Shown here: in pieces, positions 37,205 to 46,694 of the stretch
Numbering within the stretch: the first letter of the stretch is position 1
How the letters are laid out: each line of letters starts with the position of its first letter
Assembly: GCA_902554335.1 (NCBI GenBank)
Contig: CACDOD010000005.1
Span: 1 to 59,252 of the forward strand
Direction: 5' to 3'
DNA: 59,252 nucleotides
From: an uncultured Pelagibacteraceae bacterium
Lineage (GTDB): Bacteria; Pseudomonadota; Alphaproteobacteria; Pelagibacterales; Pelagibacteraceae
Translations under genes and position numbers: made by a program
The notes under the pieces: model-generated
Seen by the model: the letters and a program-made list of their open reading frames with translations, nothing else
What the model was told of the DNA's origin: nothing
Databases searched by the model: none

Positions 37205-37509
37205 GTTCATTTGATGAAAGACAAAAAAGCTTTGAAAAAAAATTTGCTCATGATGAAGAGCTACAATTCAAAGTAAACGCAAGAAGAAATAAATATTTAG
37301 GCCAATGGGCTTCTAAATTACTTGGTTATAACGAGGAAAAAGAAAAAGAGTATATTCAAGCCGTTATAAAAGCTGATTTTACAGAAGCTGGAGATGAGGA
37401 TGTTTTTAGGAAAATTTACAAAGATTTAAAAAATCACAATATACCAGAAGAAGAAATTAGAAAAAAAATGAATGAAACAATGGAATTGGCAAAAAAAGAT
37501 TTTTCTTAA
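37201..37509 (+). CDS. DUF1476 protein, F1-ATPase inhibitor zeta subunit type
   Basis: This 102-residue helical protein begins SSFDERQKSFEKKFAHDEEL and continues with ARRNKYLGQWASKLLGY, the signature of DUF1476. In Paracoccus this family is the zeta subunit, which blocks ATP hydrolysis by F1F0 through its N-terminal segment. Whether it inhibits in SAR11-like cells is not known from sequence; the N-terminal region is present. The F1 operon lies at the start of this window, far from this gene. Confidence 0.87.
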   Translation: MSSFDERQKSFEKKFAHDEELQFKVNARRNKYLGQWASKLLGYNEEKEKEYIQAVIKADFTEAGDEDVFRKIYKDLKNHNIPEEEIRKKMNETMELAKKDFS

Positions 37510-37999
37510 ATCTTTATTTTTTTTATTTTTAGTATTCAATCCTGTAAGTGCAGAAATTTTTATTCTAGGATATGCCAAAGTAACAGATGCAGATACTATA
37601 AAAATCTCGAAATATAAAATAAGACTTCATGGTATAGATGCACCTGAGAAAAAACAAATTTGCCAAAGACCATATTTTAGTTTGGGATTTTTTTCTTTAT
37701 ATGAAGATTATCTTTGTGGTGAATTTACAACTGTCAAATTGAAGGAATTAGTAGAGAATGGATTAATTATAGAATGTCGGGTTAATGATAAAAAAGATTA
37801 TTTTGGAAGACATGTTGGGGTTTGTTATAAAAATAGTATAAATATAAATCAGTGGCTTGTGGAAAATGGATATGCCGTTGCATTTATCAAATATTCAAAA
37901 GACTATGTAAAATTTCAGGAAATTGCGAAAAAAAATAAAGCTGGAATTTGGTCAGGAAAATTTTTAATGCCTTGGGAATGGAGAAAAAAAAATAAATAA
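37472..37999 (+). CDS. Secreted thermonuclease-like (SNase) protein
   Basis: This 175-residue protein has an N-terminal signal peptide (residues about 9-26, LKSLFFLFLVFNPVSA) and a staphylococcal nuclease domain: VTDADTIKI, the arginine-containing KIRLHGIDAPEKKQ, CRVNDKKDYFGRHVGVCY and VENGYAVAFIKYS. Key Asp, Arg and Glu positions of the active site appear present. It likely cuts nucleic acids in the periplasm or outside, and could supply nucleotides and phosphate. It overlaps the DUF1476 gene by 38 bases. Confidence 0.85.
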   Translation: MKQWNWQKKIFLKSLFFLFLVFNPVSAEIFILGYAKVTDADTIKISKYKIRLHGIDAPEKKQICQRPYFSLGFFSLYEDYLCGEFTTVKLKELVENGLIIECRVNDKKDYFGRHVGVCYKNSININQWLVENGYAVAFIKYSKDYVKFQEIAKKNKAGIWSGKFLMPWEWRKKNK

Positions 38000-38014
38000 T
38001 TTATAAAGTACTTT

Positions 38015-38608
38015 GTGATTCGAAATAAATTATTATTAGTAATTTTTGTATTTATCTCGGCTTGTTCATCTATCCCAAAAAATACTTCTGATGGTTGTTC
38101 TATATTTTCAGAGAGATATTTTTGGTATAAGTATGCAAAAAAAACTCAGAAGAAATGGGGTACACCAATTAGCCTTCAGTTAGCGATAATCAAGATGGAA
38201 TCCGATTTTGATTGGTTAGCAAAACCACCCCGTCATAAACTTTTTAAAGTTATTCCATATAAAAGAAAGTCCAGTTCTTTAGGTTATTCTCAAGCTATCA
38301 AGGGAACATGGGAACAATATAAAAGAGAAACTAACAACCATTTAGCAACCAGAGTAAGGTTTAAAGACAGTGTCGATTTTATTGGTTGGTATACTAACAA
38401 AACTGAAAAAATATTAAAAATTTCTAAGAAAGATTCTTTTAGACAATATATCGCTTATCATGAAGGTTGGGGGAATTATAAAAATTACAAAAAAAATGCA
38501 AAAGTTATCTCTTTAGCAAAAAAGGTAGAAAAACAAACAAACAAATATAGAAAGCAACTCATTGATTGCAAGAAAAGACTTAATAGAAATAAGTATATAA
38601 TTTTTTAA
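38015..38608 (+). CDS. Lytic transglycosylase-like lipoprotein
   Basis: This 197-residue protein starts (GTG) with a lipoprotein signal peptide, the lipobox being ISAC at residues 14-17. The rest resembles an SLT-type domain: PISLQLAIIKMESDFDWLA contains the catalytic glutamate position, followed by SSSLGYSQAIKGTWEQYK and YIAYHEGWGNY. It would cleave the glycan strand of peptidoglycan from the outer membrane. The 3' end overlaps the convergent RND gene by four bases. Confidence 0.83.
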   Translation: MIRNKLLLVIFVFISACSSIPKNTSDGCSIFSERYFWYKYAKKTQKKWGTPISLQLAIIKMESDFDWLAKPPRHKLFKVIPYKRKSSSLGYSQAIKGTWEQYKRETNNHLATRVRFKDSVDFIGWYTNKTEKILKISKKDSFRQYIAYHEGWGNYKNYKKNAKVISLAKKVEKQTNKYRKQLIDCKKRLNRNKYIIF

Positions 38609-41600
38609 CGCAATTCTTTCTTAAGCTCTACATCTACAGCATCTATTCTTTTAGTATTTTTGGCTAATGCTAGATACATAGTTGGGGTTACATAAAGTGT
38701 AAAGAAAGTTGAAATAATCATACCTCCAAGAATTGTTGATCCAACAGCAAGCCTTGATCCTTCTCCAGCTCCTGGACCAAAATTACCAATTACAAGTGGC
38801 AACATTGCAATCATTGTACTTAAAGAGGTCATTATAATTGGTCTAAATCTAATATTGCATGCCTCTTTTATTGCACTTTCAATATTATTACCAGTCGTTC
38901 GTATTTGATTTGCATAATCAACAATCAAAATACTATTTTTTGTAGATATACCGATCAAAATGATTAGGGCAATTTGTGAAAATATATTTATTGAACTGTT
39001 TAAAAATAAGATGAAGATTAACCCACCTAATATTGCCAGTGGAACTGTTAAAACAATAATAAATGGATGAATAAAAGAGTTAAATGTAGCTGCCATTACC
39101 AAATAAGCAGTTAACAGTGCTAAAGCAAAAATAATAAACAGCTCATTGCTTGTTTCCTTAACTTCCTCAGATTTTCCTTTCCATGTAATTTGATTTTGTG
39201 GGGCAACTTCTGACATTGTATTTTCTAAATATTTAATTGCTTCTGTAAGGGAATAACCTTCGGATATATTTGCTGAAATTGTTATTGCTCTTTGACGGTT
39301 ATATCTAGCAAGCTCCTTTGCTGTTCCTTCCTCTTTAAATTCAACTAAATTTGCTAACGAAACCAATTTTCCATTTGTCTCAGATCTTACAAAAATTTTA
39401 GATATTCCCTCTTTGTTTCTTCTATCTGATAAATATTGCTGAAGTATGATAGGATATTCTTTTCCTAGTTTATTAAAAGTTGTAACTCTTTTACCACCAT
39501 ACAAAGTTTCTAGTGTTTTACCAATTGACTGAGTAGAGACACCTAAATCCTTAGCTTTATATTTATTTATAACAAGTTTAACCTCTGGTTTATTTCTTGA
39601 ATAATCAGACTCAATTCGAGAAAGATTTGGATTTCTTCTTAATTTTTCAATTACTTCTTTTTGAATTTTTTCAAGTTCTTCATAAGTAGTTCCATAAATT
39701 ACCATCTGAACCGGTTTATTATAACTTGAAACTCTAATAGATTGTGGAGAAATTGGGAAAGCTACTGCTTGTGGCACAGTAACTATTTTTCCAATTGCTT
39801 GTCTCATTACGGTTTGTGAATCTTGATCTCTATTTTTCCAATGGTCTAGAAGTGCAATAATAATAAAGCTGTTAAAAGAATTTGCTGAGCTACCAAAACC
39901 TGGTACACGCATTATAAATCTTTGATAGGGGCTATCATCTGCTTGCAAAAGTGGAATTAATCTCTGCTCAATTATTTGAGCTTTTTCTTCAGTATACTCA
40001 AATGAACTTCCTTCATCTGTAAATCCAATAATTAAATAAGCTCCTCTATCCTCCATTGGAAGTAATTCTTTTTTTGAAAAATTAAAAAGCAATACCGAAG
40101 ATACAACAACAAATAAAATAAAAAAAGTTATAGTTTTTGTTTTGTTTAAAGTTACAGATAATGTTTCTTGATAAAATTTTGAAAAGTTTAGAAACCATTT
40201 TTCAAACCTTTTAATTATAAAATTTTTATTAGTTTTTTTTGTCAAGAATTTGCTTCCCAGCATAGGAGAAAGAGTTAAAGCAACAAACGAGGATACTACT
40301 ATTGAAAAAGAAAGAGCAATAGCTGTTTCTCTAAACAAGGTTCCAGAAATTCCCTCTATAAAAATTAACGGTAAAAATACTGCAATTAAAATTAAAGTTG
40401 TTGCTATAATAGCAAAAGTGATCTGCTTAGACCCTTTATAGGCTGCAACTAAAGGTGTCTCTCCATTTTCTATCCTTCTGTAAATCGCATCTGTCATTAT
40501 AACTGAATCGTCAGTAATGATACCTATCGCAAGAATAAAACTTAAAAGTACAAAAATATTTATAGATAGACCAAAAATATAGATTCCCAAGAAAGAAGCA
40601 ATTAAACTTACTGGTAAAGCAATTGCAGGTACAATCACTGCTTTTAAATTTCCAAGAAATAAATAAATAATTAATACAACTAAAACGAAAGCAATCATAA
40701 GTGTTTTGTATACTTCATTAATTGCAGCGCCTACATAAGTAGCTCTATTGAATGCTATTTCAAGATCTAATCCATCTGGCAAAGTTTTCTTAACTTCTAT
40801 AATCTTTTTTTTAATTTCTTTAGAAAGCTCAACAGTAGAAGCACCACTTTTAGCGTAAATTCCTATTCCTACTGTTTTTAAGTTTAACTGATCTTTCCTT
40901 TGTGCTTTAAATAAAGTTTTTTCAGAAACCGGTCCAAATTCGATGTTTGCAACATCTGAAAGCAAAATAGTACGTTTGCCAGTTTTCTTTATAGGTAATT
41001 GCTTAATCGTCTCAATACTATTATATGATTTGTCTAAATTCAGAGTTAGATCGATGTTGTCAGCCTCCAAAGTTCCTGCTGGAAGTCTGATATTTTCTCC
41101 CCTCAAAGCTTGTTCTATTTCTTGAACAGTTAAATCATTTGCAGCTAATTTAACTGGATCTATCCAAACTCTTATACTTAATTCTCTTAAGCCTCCAACT
41201 AAAATTCTTCCTACATTTTTTACACTTGAAAAAGTATCAACCAAATATCTATCTGCATAATCCCCAAGTTCTAAATCACTCCAAGTGGGTGATGAAAGTG
41301 CAAGCCACATCGTTGTCGTAAATCCTGCTGCTCTTTTTAGTATTTGAGGCGGATCTGATTCACTTGGTAAATTATCTACTACTCTTGCTACTCTCTCCCT
41401 TATATCATTTGCTGCATTATCCAAATCGATACTTGTATCAAATTCAATATTAATAGTACTTCTTCCATTTTCGGATTTTGAGTCAATATTTTTTATTCCT
41501 TCGGCGCCACCAATAACATCCTCAATTACCTGTGTGACTTCTTGATCGATTATTGGTGCAGCCGCAGATGAGTAATCTACCTGTACTTGTACCACAGGAG

Positions 41601-41727
41601 GCTGTATCCCAGCCGGCAATTCTCTAACAGGCAATTTCCAAAAAACAAAAATACCAAAAGTTATAAGTATTAAAGACATTACCCACGAAACAACTGGTCT
41701 TCTTATACTAATGTCAGTTATGAACAT
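38605..41727 (-). CDS. RND efflux pump, inner membrane transporter (HAE-1/AcrB type)
   Basis: This 1040-residue protein is a full-length RND transporter with twelve transmembrane helices and two large periplasmic loops. It begins FITDISIRRPVVSWVMSLIL and contains the paired Asp proton-relay motif in LAIGIITDDSVIMTDAIYRR, EGISGTLFRETAIALSFS, and MTSLSTMIAMLPLVIG. The substrate cannot be predicted. It follows its adaptor after four bases. No outer membrane channel gene is adjacent. Confidence 0.95.
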   Translation of the reverse strand: MFITDISIRRPVVSWVMSLILITFGIFVFWKLPVRELPAGIQPPVVQVQVDYSSAAAPIIDQEVTQVIEDVIGGAEGIKNIDSKSENGRSTINIEFDTSIDLDNAANDIRERVARVVDNLPSESDPPQILKRAAGFTTTMWLALSSPTWSDLELGDYADRYLVDTFSSVKNVGRILVGGLRELSIRVWIDPVKLAANDLTVQEIEQALRGENIRLPAGTLEADNIDLTLNLDKSYNSIETIKQLPIKKTGKRTILLSDVANIEFGPVSEKTLFKAQRKDQLNLKTVGIGIYAKSGASTVELSKEIKKKIIEVKKTLPDGLDLEIAFNRATYVGAAINEVYKTLMIAFVLVVLIIYLFLGNLKAVIVPAIALPVSLIASFLGIYIFGLSINIFVLLSFILAIGIITDDSVIMTDAIYRRIENGETPLVAAYKGSKQITFAIIATTLILIAVFLPLIFIEGISGTLFRETAIALSFSIVVSSFVALTLSPMLGSKFLTKKTNKNFIIKRFEKWFLNFSKFYQETLSVTLNKTKTITFFILFVVVSSVLLFNFSKKELLPMEDRGAYLIIGFTDEGSSFEYTEEKAQIIEQRLIPLLQADDSPYQRFIMRVPGFGSSANSFNSFIIIALLDHWKNRDQDSQTVMRQAIGKIVTVPQAVAFPISPQSIRVSSYNKPVQMVIYGTTYEELEKIQKEVIEKLRRNPNLSRIESDYSRNKPEVKLVINKYKAKDLGVSTQSIGKTLETLYGGKRVTTFNKLGKEYPIILQQYLSDRRNKEGISKIFVRSETNGKLVSLANLVEFKEEGTAKELARYNRQRAITISANISEGYSLTEAIKYLENTMSEVAPQNQITWKGKSEEVKETSNELFIIFALALLTAYLVMAATFNSFIHPFIIVLTVPLAILGGLIFILFLNSSINIFSQIALIILIGISTKNSILIVDYANQIRTTGNNIESAIKEACNIRFRPIIMTSLSTMIAMLPLVIGNFGPGAGEGSRLAVGSTILGGMIISTFFTLYVTPTMYLALAKNTKRIDAVDVELKKELR

Positions 41728-41731
41728 TTAA

Positions 41732-42649
41732 TTAATTTTTATCTACTTTTTTTTTCCAATTAGATTCTTGTTTTTCCTCACCTTCTTTAATTGGATTTAT
41801 TTTTGCTCGTGGATAAACTTTTTTTAATCCTTCAGCCACAATTATATCACCTTCGTTGAGACCTGATAATATTTCGACTTTGCCATTACTACGATTACCA
41901 ATTTGCACTTCTATTTTATTAGCTATATTCTCAGTCGTTACTTTATATACAAATGCTTTTTCTCCTTCCATAATTACACTTGTATCTGGTACGCCTAAAG
42001 AATTTCTCATATTAAACATGATACTTACTTCTAAAAGAGAACCTGAGATTAGTTCTAGTTCTGAATTATCAATTTTTATTCTTGTTAGTAAACTTCTAGT
42101 ATCGGCGTTAATTCTGCTTGAAATAAAATCAATTTCGCCATCAAATATTTTATTTTTAAAGCTTGATACTTTCGCTTCTATTGGTAATCCTTTTTTAACT
42201 ACAGAGGAATAATTTTCAGGAATTTTAATATCGGAGTAAATTACTTTAGTGTCATCAAGTGTAATAATTATAGTTTTATCAGAAACAAATATATCCTCAG
42301 TTAATCCAGTGTAACCTACAACTCCACTAAAAGGCGCAATTATATTTCCACTTTTTAATTTAACTATAACCTCACCTTTGTTTACATATTTATTAAATTT
42401 AAGTTCATCTAAAAGCTCATCTTTTTTTACTCTGAATGAGTCGTTTCTATTTGATACTGCTGTACCAAAAGTTTCTATTTTTTCATAAAATCTGGTTTCC
42501 ATTACCTCAGTTATTATTATTCCTGGAGGTGGACGCTTACTAAATTTTTTCTTGAAATGATTTCCAATCATAGTTCTTGCAATTATAACTGATGCAATTA
42601 TTAGAAAGAAAATAATTACTATTGATAAAATTTTTGTTGATCTTTTCAT
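41732..42649 (-). CDS. RND periplasmic adaptor (membrane fusion protein)
   Basis: This 305-residue protein has an N-terminal membrane anchor (residues 8-26), then split barrel-sandwich/lipoyl segments (VKKDELLDELKFNKYVNKGEVI and NIIAPFSGVVGYTGL) without a long alpha-hairpin, then beta-barrel and membrane-proximal domains (KVEILSGLNEGDIIVAEGLKKVYP). The short hairpin resembles the MdtA/MexE-like small adaptors. It is translationally coupled to sseA (four-base overlap) and feeds the RND pump. Confidence 0.92.
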   Translation of the reverse strand: MKRSTKILSIVIIFFLIIASVIIARTMIGNHFKKKFSKRPPPGIIITEVMETRFYEKIETFGTAVSNRNDSFRVKKDELLDELKFNKYVNKGEVIVKLKSGNIIAPFSGVVGYTGLTEDIFVSDKTIIITLDDTKVIYSDIKIPENYSSVVKKGLPIEAKVSSFKNKIFDGEIDFISSRINADTRSLLTRIKIDNSELELISGSLLEVSIMFNMRNSLGVPDTSVIMEGEKAFVYKVTTENIANKIEVQIGNRSNGKVEILSGLNEGDIIVAEGLKKVYPRAKINPIKEGEEKQESNWKKKVDKN

Positions 42650-43464
42650 TTAATTAATCCGTATTCGCTCCATGAACCATCGTAAATGGTAGGTGTATAT
42701 TTATTATTAATCAAAGAATATGCAAGGGCTAAAACAGAGGCAGTGACACCTGAACCACAACTAAAAACTATATTATTATCTTTAGTATCAATTATTTTTT
42801 TAAAAATTTGATCTATTTCTTCTAAACTTTTAAAAGTATTGTTGTTTTTATTAATTAACTGACTAAACGGCAAACAACTTGACCCTTGAATTGACCCACT
42901 TCTAAGATTTGATCTTGGTTCAGCAACTCTTCCTTCAAATCTTTCAAAACTTCTCGCATCAATAACTTTAAATTTTTTTAAAGCAATATTTTTATCAATA
43001 TCCATCTTTGATTTTACCATTTTTTTGTTTTCTACTGCTTTATAATTGGATTTTTTAATTATGGTTTCAGATTTAACTAGAGGTTTTCCCTCTAGTTTCC
43101 ATTTTTTTAAACCACCATCTAGAATAAATATTAAGGATTGGTTATGACCAAAATAATTAAATGTATACCAGCATCTACAAGAACTTATCAAATCTGAATT
43201 ATCATAAATAACAATTTTGTCTTTATTAGATATTCCTAAATTTGAGACAATATTTTCCCATTGTTCTATCTTAGGAAGCATATGAGGTAAATCTGATTCT
43301 TGATCTGAATATTTGTCAATATCAAAAAATATAGAATTTACTATATGTTCGTTAGAATATTCTTTAATTGCATTTCTATTTTGATTTGGCAAATGCCATG
43401 AGCTATCAATTATTTTAACCGAATTAAGATTTTCTAATAGCCAATCGGTAGAAATCAATGACAT
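42646..43464 (-). CDS. sseA: Two-domain sulfurtransferase (3-mercaptopyruvate/thiosulfate type)
   Basis: This 272-residue protein has two rhodanese domains: an inactive N-terminal one (STDWLLENL, IDSSWHLP) and a catalytic C-terminal one with the active-site loop SCGSGVTASV. The CGSGVT loop is the mercaptopyruvate sulfurtransferase form rather than the CRKGVT loop of rhodaneses. It transfers sulfane sulfur to thiol acceptors or cyanide. It sits between msrA and the RND adaptor in a four-gene string. Confidence 0.92.
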   Translation of the reverse strand: MSLISTDWLLENLNSVKIIDSSWHLPNQNRNAIKEYSNEHIVNSIFFDIDKYSDQESDLPHMLPKIEQWENIVSNLGISNKDKIVIYDNSDLISSCRCWYTFNYFGHNQSLIFILDGGLKKWKLEGKPLVKSETIIKKSNYKAVENKKMVKSKMDIDKNIALKKFKVIDARSFERFEGRVAEPRSNLRSGSIQGSSCLPFSQLINKNNNTFKSLEEIDQIFKKIIDTKDNNIVFSCGSGVTASVLALAYSLINNKYTPTIYDGSWSEYGLIK

Positions 43465-43468
43465 TAAA

Positions 43469-43912
43469 TTAATTTTTTTCTAAATATTTTTGATGGTATT
43501 CTTCAGCTTTAGTATAATTTTTTATCTCTGATACCTGTGTTACAATCTTAGAGCTAAATTTTTTATTATATTTATCTATCATCGAAATAGAAATTTTTTT
43601 TTGTTCCTCGGTATTATAAAATATTTCGCTTCTGTATTGAGTTCCTATATCTGGACCTTGTCTATTAAAAGTTGTTGGATCGTGAAATTCAAAAAAATAC
43701 TCAATTATTTTCTCATATGAAATTTTTTTAGCATCAAATTTTAATTTAACTACCTCTGCATGCTCACTCTTACCTGAGCATACCTCCCTATAAGTTACAC
43801 CTGATACCTTGCCTCCACAATATCCAACTTCTGTTTCAACTATACCTTCTATTTTGCTAAATTTTTTTTCTGGACCCCAAAAACATCCTAATGCAAGAAC
43901 TGCTATTTCCAT
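43469..43912 (-). CDS. msrA: Peptide methionine sulfoxide reductase A
   Basis: This 147-residue protein has the MsrA core: ALGCFWGPEKKF with the catalytic cysteine, EVGYCGG, YREVCSGKSEHAEVV, FFEFHDPTTFNRQGPDIGTQYRS in recognisable parts, and the terminal EEYHQKYLEKN. It repairs S-methionine sulfoxide in proteins with thioredoxin. It is a compact form close to the minimal length. It is the first gene of the msrA-sseA-RND string. Confidence 0.95.
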   Translation of the reverse strand: MEIAVLALGCFWGPEKKFSKIEGIVETEVGYCGGKVSGVTYREVCSGKSEHAEVVKLKFDAKKISYEKIIEYFFEFHDPTTFNRQGPDIGTQYRSEIFYNTEEQKKISISMIDKYNKKFSSKIVTQVSEIKNYTKAEEYHQKYLEKN

Positions 43913-43946
43913 TGATTATTCCTTATTTTAAATTAAAGATAAACTC

Positions 43947-44828
43947 ATGCTTTCCAAAAATCAATTAGGTTTTTTCTACATGTTCATTTCAATATGCGCA
44001 TTCTCATTAATGGATGTTATTGTAAAATGGTCTGATGAATATCCAGTTGGGCAAGTTTTATTTTTTAGAGGATTTTGTGGGCTTATACCAATTTTGTTTC
44101 TAATTCCTAAGGAAAGATTTTTGGATTTTTATAAAACAGATCGACCTTTTTTACATTTAAAAAGATGTTTAGCAGGATTGATAGCCTTAATTTCTATATT
44201 TGTAGCTCTAAGAAACCTTCCACTAGCGACAGTTGTAAGTATTACTTTTGCTGCACCAATATTTACAACAATTTTTTCAATTTTTCTATTAAATGAAAAA
44301 GTACGTTTATATAGATGGCTAGCTGTTCTCGTAGGATTTTTAGGAGTTATAATTATTTCTGAGCCAGGTCTTACTTCATTAAATATTTATTACTTATATC
44401 CAATAATTTTTTGCTTAGGTTTGTCCTATGTTGCGATCGCAATTAGAAAATTATCTACAACTGAACCTGTGTGGTTAATTGGGTTTTTCTTCTCTTTTTC
44501 AATAATGATTTTGAGTTTTTTAACTTTTTATCAGGGCTGGAAATTGCCGAGTTTAATTGACCTATCTTTATTATCGATGATTGGAATACTTGGTGGGTTA
44601 GCAAATTTGTGGCTTACACAATCTTATAAGTATTCCGAGGTTAGCCTAGTTACTCCTTTAAAATATTTAGCGTTAGTATTTGCGATAATCTTTGGTTATT
44701 TTATATGGGATGAAATTCCAACAATAAAAACACTTATGGGGGCCTTTTTAGTTATTGCTTCATCTTTTATAATCTTCAAAAGAGAAATGTATTTAAAAAA
44801 ACAAGTTTCAATTACAAGACATGAGTAA
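43947..44828 (+). CDS. EamA/DMT superfamily permease
   Basis: This 293-residue membrane protein has ten predicted helices in two EamA repeats (LMDVIVKWSDEYPVGQVLFFRGFCG in the first, then TPLKYLALVFAIIFGYFIWDE in the second). Such transporters export or import small metabolites such as amino acids; the substrate cannot be told. It overlaps the following glycosylase gene by eight bases. Confidence 0.88.
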   Translation: MLSKNQLGFFYMFISICAFSLMDVIVKWSDEYPVGQVLFFRGFCGLIPILFLIPKERFLDFYKTDRPFLHLKRCLAGLIALISIFVALRNLPLATVVSITFAAPIFTTIFSIFLLNEKVRLYRWLAVLVGFLGVIIISEPGLTSLNIYYLYPIIFCLGLSYVAIAIRKLSTTEPVWLIGFFFSFSIMILSFLTFYQGWKLPSLIDLSLLSMIGILGGLANLWLTQSYKYSEVSLVTPLKYLALVFAIIFGYFIWDEIPTIKTLMGAFLVIASSFIIFKREMYLKKQVSITRHE

Positions 44829-45447
44829 ACAACCCGAGTATTGGAATAAAGCAAAGAAACATCTTTCCAAAAAGGATAGAATTATGAAGAATTTAATCAA
44901 TAAATATTCAGATTCAAATTTAACTTCACGTAAAGATGTCTTTTATTCATTGTGCAAAAGTATTATTGGACAGCAAATCAGTGTAGCCGCTGCAAATTCT
45001 GTTTTTCTAAAATTTAAAAAAAAATGCAATAAAAAAATAAATGCAAAAAAAGTATCAAAATTAACTTTTATTCAACTTAAGAGTTGTGGACTAAGTCGTC
45101 AAAAAGTTTTGGGAATTAAAAGCTTAGCAAAGCAAACGCTTGAAAAATCTTTTAATCCAAAATTGATAAAAAAAATGAATGATGAAGAAGCTATTAATTA
45201 TTTATCTAATTTAAAACAGATTGGGAGATGGTCAGCAGAGATGATACTACTTTTCACTTATAATAGACCTAACATTTGGCCAGTTCAAGATATCGGACTA
45301 TTAAGAGCAATTTCAAAAAATTATAAAAAAAAATATTTACCACCAGAAAATTTCGTTAATTTATTAAAAAAAAGATATACCCCCTATTGTTCTGTCGCAA
45401 CGTGGTATCTATGGAGAAGTATTGATCCTGAACCTATTCAGTATTGA
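44821..45447 (+). CDS. DNA-3-methyladenine glycosylase II-like (AlkA superfamily)
   Basis: This 208-residue protein is a helix-hairpin-helix glycosylase: SIIGQQISVAAAN near residue 50, the HhH motif LKQIGRWSAEMILLF, and the catalytic aspartate in WPVQDIGLLRAI. The N-terminal extra domain of E. coli AlkA is missing, as in the short bacterial forms. It removes alkylated bases in base excision repair. It overlaps the convergent DUF1330 gene by 14 bases. Confidence 0.9.
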   Translation: MSKQPEYWNKAKKHLSKKDRIMKNLINKYSDSNLTSRKDVFYSLCKSIIGQQISVAAANSVFLKFKKKCNKKINAKKVSKLTFIQLKSCGLSRQKVLGIKSLAKQTLEKSFNPKLIKKMNDEEAINYLSNLKQIGRWSAEMILLFTYNRPNIWPVQDIGLLRAISKNYKKKYLPPENFVNLLKKRYTPYCSVATWYLWRSIDPEPIQY

Positions 45448-45733
45448 ATCCTTCAATAACTTGCATATGTCTTTTTGTAGTTTTTTTTGCTATGTCCCAC
45501 CCAGCGTTATATTCTTTCGAATTTTTACATTCCAAAGCTTTATGATAACTAGGAAATTCCCAAACAACAGTTCTAACAAAATCTTCACCCTCAAATGTTT
45601 TGTGATCACCACCTCTTATTAGTGAAATACCTCCAAAACTTTTTATAATTGGCGTAACTATTTCTGCATATTTTTTTAAATTTTCTTGATTTTCAATTTT
45701 ATAATATATACTAACCCAATATCCTTTTTTCAT
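45434..45733 (-). CDS. DUF1330 family protein
   Basis: This 99-residue protein has a ferredoxin-like dimeric alpha/beta barrel pattern matching DUF1330: KGYWVSIYYKIEN, FGGISLIRGGDHKTFEG, RTVVWEFPSYHKALECKNS and EYNAGWDIA. The biochemical role is unknown. It is one base downstream of the GT17 gene and the two may be cotranscribed. Confidence 0.82.
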   Translation of the reverse strand: MKKGYWVSIYYKIENQENLKKYAEIVTPIIKSFGGISLIRGGDHKTFEGEDFVRTVVWEFPSYHKALECKNSKEYNAGWDIAKKTTKRHMQVIEGFNTE

Positions 45734-45734
45734 A

Positions 45735-46625
45735 TTAATCTAACCATTTTCGATATTTATCTAAGTTCGACTTAATTACTTCTGGTAATATTTCTAAATT
45801 ACATTTCTCAAGTTTATTTCCCAAACCAATTTTTTTCACCCTCTTATCTGCGCTTAGGTCATAAATAGCCTTTTTATTTTCCATAATTTTTTTTATATCA
45901 TCCAAATTTAATGGATTTAAGTCAAATTCTCTATGATGTAAATATGATTTCATTTTGTATTCTAATTCCTCAGGACTTTTAATATTTGTAAAATGCCAAC
46001 CTCCATTATTTATTAATTTAACATTGATATATTTATAATCAGAAAAAAATGCATCAATCCTATAAGGAGCATATTTTCTATCTTTTATATTCCTCAACCA
46101 CTGAGGACTTTTAAAATATTTTTTTTTACACGCTTTTGTTCCAACCCAAATTGTCTCAGGTAATTTTAAATTGAATTTATAATAAAACATATCTTGCTTA
46201 AATAATATTATTTTTTCATTTATTTCAGAAAAATTTACATTTGAAAGATTAGGAATTTCATCCACATCAGAAATTAAAATTAAATCATTTTCTTTAGCAT
46301 CTTTTAATCCATTATTGATATAATTTCTTTGAGCATTTTCTCTGTAAAGAGCATTCATGGTGTATTTTCTATACTTAGTGTCTTCATTATCATCAACTAA
46401 GACTTGTTCAATTTTATTAGGAATTTCATCGTAAATTTTATAAATTATCTTATCTTTAAATTCTTTATAATTTTTAATATTAAACTTTAAATCTCTTTTA
46501 TCGCCTTTATGTGTATAACAAGATTCCACTATCACAAAAAAATCTACATATGGAGCAAGATAATTAAGTCTCGTTTCTAAAACTATTTCCTCATCAAAAT
46601 ACATGAAGCAGTCATAAATTTTCAT
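45735..46625 (-). CDS. Glycosyltransferase family 17 protein
   Basis: This protein of about 296 residues matches GT17, the beta-1,4-N-acetylglucosaminyltransferase family: MKIYDCFMYFDEEIVLETRL, FVIVESCYTHKGDKRDL, LILISDVDEIPNL with the DxD motif, and NGGWHFTNIKSPEE. In bacteria these enzymes may decorate surface glycans; the acceptor is unknown. The frame is open to a TTG at 46634, but the ATG at 46625 matches the family N-terminus. Confidence 0.88.
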   Translation of the reverse strand: MKIYDCFMYFDEEIVLETRLNYLAPYVDFFVIVESCYTHKGDKRDLKFNIKNYKEFKDKIIYKIYDEIPNKIEQVLVDDNEDTKYRKYTMNALYRENAQRNYINNGLKDAKENDLILISDVDEIPNLSNVNFSEINEKIILFKQDMFYYKFNLKLPETIWVGTKACKKKYFKSPQWLRNIKDRKYAPYRIDAFFSDYKYINVKLINNGGWHFTNIKSPEELEYKMKSYLHHREFDLNPLNLDDIKKIMENKKAIYDLSADKRVKKIGLGNKLEKCNLEILPEVIKSNLDKYRKWLD

Positions 46626-46694
46626 AATGAACAATTGTTTTATTATAAATTTTGTAATAAATCGAAGAATAAATTAAATATTTAATATAAATTT

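Noticed and set aside
41856-42212. 118-codon plus-strand ORF
   Set aside because: It lies wholly antisense to the RND adaptor gene, whose protein is clear; no family resemblance is visible.
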